Shown here: piece by piece, positions 58,101 to 61,895 of the stretch
Layout of the letters: every line of letters begins with the position of its first letter
Position numbering within the stretch: the first letter of the stretch is position 1
NCBI GenBank assembly: GCA_026129095.1
Contig: JAHCIT010000002.1
Span: 1 to 64,000, forward strand
From: Deltaproteobacteria bacterium
GTDB lineage: Bacteria > JAGRBM01 > JAHCIT01
Length of the DNA: 64,000 nucleotides
Direction of reading: 5' to 3'
Notes under the pieces: model-generated
Seen by the model: the letters and a program-made list of their open reading frames with translations, nothing else
Told to the model about the DNA's origin: nothing
Databases searched by the model: none
Translations under genes and position numbers: made by a program

Positions 58101-61100
58101 TCCATCCTGGACCGCCCGCATGATGTTCGTGAGGGTCGTTCCGGGACCGCCGGCATACGTCGTTGCGGGAATGCGAACGCAGGTCCGGCCGACCAGCAAC
58201 GCCTGCCCATTGCAGGTGAAGGTTCCGCCGATTGCCTGCTCCAGCACACCAATGACAGGAACCCGGTTTCCGCCATTCAGCAGCGGAACCTGGATATAGT
58301 CTCCGGACTTCATGCCACCGGGTATGACCAGCGGGCCGGTCACCAGGGCCGCATTCACGATCAGGTATTCGACCGGCGAGGCCTGCAGGGTCACAGCCGG
58401 ACTCGCCCCGATCAGTATCGAGCTGTACTGGGGGGCCGGTACCGTATAGGTGAAGTGGAAGGCCCTTGTCTGTCCGGCCGGAAGGTCCGGATCGACGAGC
58501 GCCGTCACGTTCCCCGACGTTACATTGACTCCATTGATAAAGAGATCCGGCGTGGGGTTCAACCCCGTGGTGTCGTAAGGAGGCAGTCCATCGTCCGTAA
58601 AGGCGACCCCTTCGATCCGGACACCTTCATAGTTTCCAAGAAGACGGCTAGTGGACGGTTGCACCAGGCGGTGCCGGGTGGCTCCCGTCAGGGGGCCGAC
58701 GGGCACCGTGCCGCTGACACGAAGCACTTTTGCCGTCGTCGCGTTGGTTACCGACTTGACCACGACATGTGTCGAGCCAACCCGGACGGCTGTTCCGGCC
58801 TGCAGCAGTGCCGTAAAATCGACACCACCGCCCGCCACCGTCAGGTTGTTGGCGGCGCTGATGCTGAATGTGTTGGCCCCGGTTCCCATCACCGTTCCGG
58901 GTTCGATCTCATAACACCCCGGACCCGTACAGGCCTGCCCGCCGGTAAATGCCTGCGCTGCCGAGAGGGTGGGTGCAACCAGCATCCGCGTGAAGTTCAC
59001 GGTCGGTGCGGATGCGGACACCGATGGGGTCGAGTAGTTGATCGTGAGCTGCTGGGAGGTGATCCGGCCTGCGTCGTCGGTGATATGCAGCGTAATCAGG
59101 TTTGGCCCGACCGCGAGGTTCAGGCCGATACGGAACGGGACGTTCGAACAGGGGTTACACAGGTACCCGCCCTTCACATCTTCGCCGTCCACCCAGACCA
59201 GCTCGGCGGAACTGCCCGACGGCGCGTCATAGGCAAACCAGGTGGCGTTGGCGTCATTGGCCAGCGCCCCGGCTCCGTCGATTGCCGTGGAATTAAGCGA
59301 GACGGTCCGTGCTCCGGCATTGATGGCCGTGATCTTCCACCGGCGGTTCAGGTTGCCCCCGGTGGCACCGGTCTGGAACATGATGACGTCATTCACACCA
59401 AGACCGCGGCCATAGTCAGGCGCGCCGCTCGTGAAGATCTGGTCCCACGCCTTCTGCTCGGCGGTGGTGGCCCCGCCGGGAAGCGACAGCAGGCAGGCAC
59501 CGGGACAGCCGGTCAGAACGCCGCGCATTGGCGCAAAGCCGGTGTGCCGAAGCGTGAAGCTCGCATTCGGATCGAATACTACCGGAGTTCCATCTGCAGC
59601 GGTGTCCAGGATGGTGAGAACCGTGCTGGTGCCGTTGGTTCCGATGGCGGAGATCCGCACACGCTTGGCGCGGTTCAGCTGGCCGGGATCGTCAATAAAA
59701 CGGATCAGGTCGCTGACCTTGACCGGAGCCTTCTCCGTCAGCCGGGCCATTTCGGAAGCAGGAATCGTTATGGTGGTGGCGCCAGCCATCGGCGTCACAA
59801 CGAATGTGTTTCCCGCCCCCGGAGTGCCGCCAAACCCTGACGCCATGGTGAAGCGGCGCAGCGCCCCGTCATAGGACTGGACAACCCGCGTCTGGCCCGC
59901 GAGGAGCCCACTCGTGATCTGCACGGTCCATCCCCGGTAGAAATCATTGGCGGAACTGAGTGCCGTACCGCCAGTGAATATCGTCGACGAGGTTCCGGTT
60001 ACCACCGTCGAGGGGGCGGCATCGACGGCCTGGGAGGTCGTGTCATAGGCGATCGAATACACACGGCCTGGCGAGGTGTCACTGAATATACCCTCGATCG
60101 ACACGAAGGCGGCCGGATTGGTTACTGATGCTGTCAGCGGGATACCGGAAAACAGCGCCGTGGCGTTGCTGGCGTCACGGACCGAGAAGGTCGATCCAAA
60201 AGTGGGCGCCGATGAGTCCTGGACCAGCCGGATGTCATCCGGATCGGGCGTCCCGCTCTGGTCGGCACTCAGGATGTTGAGCGAGTTGCGGGCCCGGGTA
60301 TGCACCAGGGTTTCGGCATTGGCCGGAAGCGTGATCGAGGTCTGGAGGTTCAGCCAGCCCGCCTCCGGAGTGCCGGAACAGTTGTTTGCCTCGGCGGCAT
60401 AGGGTCCGGTGTAAGTCTGCTGGAGCGTTCCGCCCGACCCGCCGTAGAGCACTTCAACACCGAGCAGGTTGGGATCGGCCGGAGTCGGGGTGCCGACATT
60501 CGGCTTCACTTTTGCCGACATCAGATAGCTCGTTGCCGACCGGAAATACCGGATTGTCGTCCCGCCCTCGACCGAACGGCGGTCGTTCTCGCCGGGACGG
60601 TCGGTGATGCAGATCTGCGGGGTGGCAGAAGCCGGCGAGGTGTAGTCCACGCGGTAATATTCGGTTTCGGAGAGGGCCGGGCTCGCGTCCGTCGCCGTAA
60701 CGCCGATCAGCAACCAGCCGCTCGTCGCACCGCCACCCACAAAGTTCGCGGGATTTAGCTGAAGGTCGACACGGAAAACCGTCCCGGCCAGTTGCATGCC
60801 GTTGGCGGAAACCACGCAGGGACCGGCAGCCGTACAAAGGCTGCCGGCGGTCGGAATGACGGCCGCGCTGAAGCAGGAACTCGGATTCCCGCCGCACACG
60901 TCCTTGACGGACACGTTGCTCCCGGCGGCGGCAACCGTCGCACTGGCGCGAATGGTCGTGCCCGATCCCGCAGTGCTGGTGGTCACGGGTATGGAGTAGT
61001 CAGTATTGGAAAGGGGAAGCGTCGGCGGAACACACGCGGCGGCATTCGGCCCGCATGCGCCGCTGCCAGGCATTGTCTTTGAGGCTGAGCCATCCTGCAC

Positions 61101-61247
61101 GGTCAGGCTCGATACTGTGAGCAGGTCGTTCGCACCGGCGTTGTAGGCACCCGCCGGCGCGCCCGATAGCGCCACCATGACGACCACAGCCCATCCGGCC
61201 AGTTGGGCCAGCAGCCGCCGGTACTGTTGGAGGTTATTCGTTCTCAT
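43194..61247 (-). CDS. Giant secreted protein, ~6,017 aa, unknown family
   Basis: An uninterrupted 18-kb gene. Start taken as the ATG at 61247 with GGTGAG upstream; a GTG six bases earlier has no spacing. A signal peptide ('LAGWAVVVMVALSGAPAGAYNAG') leads to three zones: residues ~45-1,400 Thr/Ser/Gly-rich and beta-type; ~1,400-3,770 helical, ARM-like segments rich in 'LxxLLxxL' and 'DALxxL' patterns with Cys clusters (e.g. 'PPSCCTCPKACTG') and Asp/Asn turns like 'DANANGIAPEAGE'; ~3,770-6,017 beta-rich again. Five divergent copies of a 'FYxGWxxxxxSGxxxGQTRxVxxY...GNxF' unit are dispersed. Two or more modules share 'GDxLEYxIxxP'. No catalytic motif and no LPXTG or PEP-CTERM tail. Likely cell-surface or secreted; function unknown. 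Confidence 0.85.
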   Translation of the reverse strand: MRTNNLQQYRRLLAQLAGWAVVVMVALSGAPAGAYNAGANDLLTVSSLTVQDGSASKTMPGSGACGPNAAACVPPTLPLSNTDYSIPVTTSTAGSGTTIRASATVAAAGSNVSVKDVCGGNPSSCFSAAVIPTAGSLCTAAGPCVVSANGMQLAGTVFRVDLQLNPANFVGGGATSGWLLIGVTATDASPALSETEYYRVDYTSPASATPQICITDRPGENDRRSVEGGTTIRYFRSATSYLMSAKVKPNVGTPTPADPNLLGVEVLYGGSGGTLQQTYTGPYAAEANNCSGTPEAGWLNLQTSITLPANAETLVHTRARNSLNILSADQSGTPDPDDIRLVQDSSAPTFGSTFSVRDASNATALFSGIPLTASVTNPAAFVSIEGIFSDTSPGRVYSIAYDTTSQAVDAAPSTVVTGTSSTIFTGGTALSSANDFYRGWTVQITSGLLAGQTRVVQSYDGALRRFTMASGFGGTPGAGNTFVVTPMAGATTITIPASEMARLTEKAPVKVSDLIRFIDDPGQLNRAKRVRISAIGTNGTSTVLTILDTAADGTPVVFDPNASFTLRHTGFAPMRGVLTGCPGACLLSLPGGATTAEQKAWDQIFTSGAPDYGRGLGVNDVIMFQTGATGGNLNRRWKITAINAGARTVSLNSTAIDGAGALANDANATWFAYDAPSGSSAELVWVDGEDVKGGYLCNPCSNVPFRIGLNLAVGPNLITLHITDDAGRITSQQLTINYSTPSVSASAPTVNFTRMLVAPTLSAAQAFTGGQACTGPGCYEIEPGTVMGTGANTFSISAANNLTVAGGGVDFTALLQAGTAVRVGSTHVVVKSVTNATTAKVLRVSGTVPVGPLTGATRHRLVQPSTSRLLGNYEGVRIEGVAFTDDGLPPYDTTGLNPTPDLFINGVNVTSGNVTALVDPDLPAGQTRAFHFTYTVPAPQYSSILIGASPAVTLQASPVEYLIVNAALVTGPLVIPGGMKSGDYIQVPLLNGGNRVPVIGVLEQAIGGTFTCNGQALLVGRTCVRIPATTYAGGPGTTLTNIMRAVQDGIRSDNVRVVHDAAANPQPEVTVPFGYMTDRAAPQLVISGVSDGYTNVTVAPSISITDAHLNTDGDSNPSTGPTGFRLYQGVYVLMDPSNPSRTVAKMNYDFSNRVVPLPVPADQCYPATFFNHDTGPMQRAATVAAVSNVPASVFDGASSLVNEDNYYIGWQLRFTSGPASGQTRTVSQYSGANRRLIMDQPFSANPAVGNSFLLYSWDKVRSAETTVGVGSITTTQFNGTSNLSSSDNIYAGDEITFISGPLAGQAFTVTAYSMSPTPRRFTISPAASTVPLAGDQFMVRTRARNCRINPLSFPQLTGHQLSGYTLGDETEERGGYRMEVWAADLAVPPNVTATSAAPVSVNFGVVLTAGQATVNDFIGIFGNIDGNCPDDRFGNEQTLFSCFLDKIFTTLTENPTSVRGGHDVLGAFFDAFAFVLGSVGEADIGSQILTNPMALTALGGLQDIFPGLFSDGNPDSDIVTILNLIKNGIDRQIFRELPLITLDAMYDPDNNPLTQDGIESLTATFRTLLSLDGGRFRVEGGSSQDKSSSPFVRATPAFLDLLAFEDIRSTIDVINRLRIMDVEVVYSGQTATERRETIPLLYDVLEGIVDLYDSYFFVDSVNGNSAFIYDANANGIAPEAGEVVCANANYSSIVFKNSLNECYCGVTGAPAWCVDQTRIVIDQNSDSRSFGRALYILMNDQCAAVGGPSPACDAGITYKDPTLKGLRTVLHEILAIDPSTGVSDLTGMIEVVQCVLEPIDDGSSNVRDSPIARLIPTLAALVNQTGRRYAAECTLGGQILPVAITPLYASCTSPGATLRRVDGFRRMECRNNSTGRLEGIIRLGAGRAPADFCSSGELIFPDEDALGLLYPALEFITDENLLSQITRIILQFPDTDDLLNMLVTAHDLGLTKRIFPVVGQAFDQDNRGRRSQIPECGTPGTETLTAPACRLAGLPNVDVILDSMADLLTSAKAPFKSTGTCTRPGYPPRPAPCFERVHNTPMAGFLDTFDELFVKNPPSCCTCPKACTGTAGGCVNGWRAPTVTETNACVALRSKDFDPRRDLWQLMSDMLNNEMGQSERDAIMEALPTMAAWHTGANTPAGNVRANPRRFIPGPRDSYNRWFNSSGSTDDSASRPAGAAQRYYSTYWVESGNRTAGWAQQWPPDRAFPSPVMCANGLAWTSGSCSTSQPIPYPSAIPTAGDANYMHQHNLQGTVGIRSRGRNPYDQYLCDNLNCCDADSDPRCNRQDGTLVAGSANECGGSANVLTNSNDCNTKGKLTQQLPNPYIGCGTNLGSTYNASARWKVDVQGWSSAALPETPIDCWDSPDLLRGLDEAFRTTMGVDLGSQVPIIGNGDFLLSINKLISDISGFSNPPLMPSANLTNKIFGLTAPVDREQLKALFTSLYGARGVLTGSLSSMIRYDSEDFGSPAQTPECTGFIAADTGNRTLSVDTKLRLTGTIDRSRAIGPLIDNDAFPPLQRLLVKMVGTINPKEASGQEHLGLYQSKCNADCALNNCGSTQRLLWGQSPAVLASLSQIEVLGFGAPAIVSAFAALEEGPDREVLDGIFEILGDAREVSAANNPKLPQGMTGFDIIFSAIDNMISPADGSTVPFDGIPMTGARDKEPFLYPLFPAMYQMAGVKSRTNGVICNATAATNGCAALSATYQTRGYGQIFSSGAFNPVVTSVTGCSPDANGFCDPSVNADYVRITCTRDALTGGVCIIDQEDGTAFNMTFTPTDKRSHTGHLYRVIERLNNDRIVIDAVAVDDPGIIVAATQPRAVDFVLQTGQRTSVARALRAIGQGILNDLNQDPDIPAFDATDLDSIIADVLRCDTEGLLLDTVMYYIDSDPLNGDARRLRNAIFSLKPFPAIRDGMIDAVGNLLGSTGGQTYLGVEGRAPVAKLIPFLRDGAIKDPTEQFALQRSFDNTINPYNPKSNLRLNSQTAGCSPADASKCVAFIDPVLDIIGSLNATSSWWRTTSASPLAAECYSTVTARSYLPWDTNANNPCSTGGARDFNSMLKPFLGGAGLGGLDVRTANPDGSCTPAVTAPVWEPKPDGIIDECFGGGAAPGDGIADFISRWDKGVASHSLSRGVSDPHFSAGLSFQNLSGQPVQGSGITFYHSGRAGGAGSVVDRAARAHIVVYSSNPAGWTDTAMIGAGWTPNANFFAGINCDNALVHGLSACPGGSVFVAKRQMDFYVRPREGFQTIGVYPPVTVPAGGVAFVFIQQTGAEPIEIGLDASSYMAPTAQYPAGRTMHEVLQRQAANITGAVPPDHMDFVSTNGTAIRKVQTVMGGTAAIPMVRLGFGYPVTRPQEMTDFEKGLPVFKLLFNTPLQSTAANPQQLRPVEPLLDALLALLIPIDIKPNPTPGPNRVPADCSIATANTPEIDDYVYLPRLGETPYRLQTCQEAAVGLGCIDAANPTRTIGQLDPTSPYPAVECRASVRGMPPIDLDQGTDNATPFELMIPLIRRLMLTTYTDPDLFDGIAEDIVLFDTLPFFDLLVMTIPPLSQKEETMLGAGTMTTPIERIFQMAKVMTSASADPNQPYISFFPGYSGKLFCGHPSLNPIASATVGAGPPAPTTSAFVTTVPLPSTALDFYKGWSLKVLTGNALNIGQTRTVTGYAGGVLTVSPALPAAMAAGNTFSLTSNTCVESIDVFDFLSSVTRLRTRTDMTTGITTTEADLVRLIRSFSTAFFEEPKQPLKFTPRELPPRVIAATTETQIRVNDGYGAPAVPVACAEGATSVTGCNYLLDVTARKGQIPGVDSMGGAISGSAPLDNAVITLSRPSSPLQGVTNALHFAGYNNLGPAANGMLWYHLWQPGIMTTPVGGNRPGTDEQPAIGRTQYQIVAGDVLEYGILIPSTSHVRRAAVEIVFEGMQTNAVPWATPFGGQKDGGILTGDNCHTNAPTLPNTRVDPFDPNTRNRFARMSDRDRRCLQYLAMSYNGSTDLNGTRIDTNVDLSELAADKWLIRRIPLTRSGTSEVSHQGFWIRQEPNQPWSGVYFVFDGATHPVRGRAEAYVSFVRIVNGNDVKVNIYDGSSTLANGIELCDGTANNPTALANPTACHPTVAVWSGLNEANTISAAFPAVSAANYIRKGVDICPASGCVVGNDISIAGAMGRVIARSENRAEIMANNVNGRVIVPIRPSEMPFDAELDVQVRCGLTDFSVFTVGGTPMTVFTAQKLNETYYTSADLVNRTLTFNTGPNTGQTRTISAYTPATNTITVTPGLPSNSAPGHQFTINAICPLQSNPVVNDYMNRGGDSGPFTFTMRTGYAPRPWRWRNVTSTGQDRPVYRQPAIDDPAVVNNITIGEPSQDDALFLDMAMLDQFGNVFTEYRNPAAPATPTAQTIDAYYNILMPRLLKFQFSGWSAGGDISQTVLGTGENNSIGPYVWAPGDYLEYEIFYPMVEGNAAVANGVPAAPSVIVDMKSVRPDDGSKTLRTGAIFGMPPAPDPAYGFTMRSFSCTAGGTLTCTSPVIDHRTLDQYGVPAAPRIHYHTSRPVKDWGGTNIEPDPISNFYYRRIPVPDGIEIGAFDTGSTEPIARGSRVFLSAWRGTGAGHSPTTDVHSYIRNIQIGSGNTAKKQIWDSGRVMRISPSSCNNYTAARPAYCPHATQGLVMASSTGLMDGMRGLIYTAAEYDTLLTTPGGLSTALQTVFTTTVKGAPSALGTRLRVISSAANDPQLVMTSAIPASDFRNGVYIPMPDWNNQVNCPLGSTAGANANRSCTADTTAVFGGVQLYYQGVPNLTAATNSAVGAARFCPGGTYGVRCPGGSSFGQDVTVGGNPQIALKPNVLSAGRYRRVYTMSPAAGLHEVRVSVDTAGGSCTTGSCVSPQVENYAQLIAPFDWSVNALPPPAPAKMEFANDYAFNVIDLPNLGTTGTLVNDVLFTSRRPGIAGAGVTVVVNALPNGGTESVLVASSLVTVNVLWNRNRDFVIAMLNASAAAQDLLYAQAAPGSSNAQLLAASPGSAQSYGPVTVTNAGTVFGTNLTQVMVGSGPQRLQVRVFTQYDRPTINQGTIDPSNADNAVLFTARNAGEAGTGISVRVSNFRSDCTTPVSGITVLNKLVLIPATLTNGVSGANIVNLLNNDPDASSLIRASLKKPDLHGAGAGTGAGVWPVLSGCNAFEVVLSPVSASSGAGTGGNPTVPGTEATRRPWTQPIPVTFQVTQPKNAIRVRGYPQVAGAYMGLRLNAGIVRRPTVHYDTSLMASENDTLPEVCLCGGTGVCAAASCGTEENNENNDGDNVVVLHELAGYMPGDRIRILGFDPGAAPAQVAANGDFTARVAAVTPKPDSAAPGTLREWIELDDIKWLSEQCDMTSVADLNAVPGLVNCAGNAVDIRGLRFVWANPNTANDDKFCVVGSTAVDNACQYEYAHFVNNRGSFNATTQNNAWRLSCSSGNFERGADGVWHHVMLFTQSRCMSGCSGTSPTSVNERYRNCLRNNYNPAAAPDGGGAIPAAEDASGWWGISPGPADRVVDEAGFSTQVGAVRLNYADNSSGIFSPNNANVGRRLQYEYTIIGIFVTIVLTADYNLVPGFLNHELMIPKRIAGADEVKSGRMGIDFAAMPFNYSATNWFPGEGGWFPTTNPGNGNQQHVTHTVLVPFISAYTSSLWLEPHYKGIANQDGGSPEDPPIPINIDTSDIPANIRTTDLLTTEYGQGGMGTFALRVIGLPRRALWMGGYNRVHTRIVRCTSQVNTDLANQYQEVRPTGGAAIPCATANTDHLAGRHRVWSRTGLFLAMVEQSGNASGQNWREYYTRYVETNSVNEKMAIAAGVAGNPNPSSMPIYFKDVFYNGETVLPSHMVSNYSYYHTMGATGACSGNPPGGTHPTSPAACYSPNNPTNGSGLHAFHVDRIEISGARVKALSGDTFNAELLYPAHNTTVAKGRLLCSQEALRNPGGAPPQCAGGLSRPGGFATVRANVGASAPKDGTATADLYWPSFDGVSTEVRISAPSVPAVNYRRSVGCPATGCPP

Positions 61248-61810
61248 TCGCACTCACCCGCCTGTTGCCTGGTCGCTGGACTTGCCGCCGGAACTTCCGG
61301 CCTCGACCCGTATCATTTGCTGTTAGTCCACCTGTTATGACGCAATTTTCATGCCGCCAGAGGTATCAAAATCCAAAAACACGCGCATTACCCGGTCTTG
61401 TTTTTATCAGTGTTTTCAATAGCTTGGATAACATTACATGCCTTGGCACCGGCTGCGCGTATCCTGATCTCCTTCGGATCAAACCCGCCACGCAACCCTT
61501 GCGTGGAAAGGCAATTAACTCCAGAAAATCCAGCTCAAAATCCTGTTTTATCCATTCCAATATAGCACTGGGAGGGATGGCGAGCCAGTTCACGGGTCAC
61601 AGCAATGACGGAATTTTGGGGCCCATAGTGCCCAAAACCCGTTGCTCCAGGGCCACTTTTCAGCAGGCGGTGGCAAGCCTTGCCTATATAGCTCCAAGAA
61701 CCCCTGAAATAGGTCAACTGGCTTAGTGTCCGGAAAACAGGACACCAAATGACTGGTTGTTAACCTTTGCACTTAAGGAACAGGGCCCGTGAAGCAGCGA
61801 TGGGGCTCCG
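61248..61810. other. Leader region of the giant gene
   Basis: About 560 bases with no supported gene; composition is more AT-rich than the coding flanks. It contains two exact inverted repeats: CCACGCAA/TTGCGTGG with a 3-base loop (61488-61506) and TTTTGGG/CCCAAAA with a 10-base loop (61614-61637). Short open frames here look random. The giant gene's promoter should lie here, but I could not pick a convincing -35/-10 pair. The hairpins could shape a long 5' leader. Confidence 0.45.
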
Positions 61811-61845
61811 GAAAAGACGAACGGCCGGGGGAAACCCCCGGCCGT
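61811..61845 (-). terminator. Rho-independent terminator of the right-edge gene
   Basis: Perfect 11-base stem ACGGCCGGGGG/CCCCCGGCCGT with a 3-base loop (61821-61845), followed on the minus strand by TCGTCTTTTC. It lies 50 bases past the stop of the gene at 61896 and separates it from the giant gene. Confidence 0.85.
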
Positions 61846-61895
61846 CCGCGTTTTGGTTACTGCCAGTTTCCTGTGAAACCGGTTCGCCCGTGGGG

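Noticed and set aside
57924-59840. Plus-strand open frame of 638 codons opposite the giant gene
   Set aside because: Shadow of the giant gene; no domain pattern and compositionally biased.
61366-61717. Two short minus-strand frames in the giant gene leader
   Set aside because: 75 and 60 codons, no ribosome site I trust and no family pattern; left as non-coding leader.
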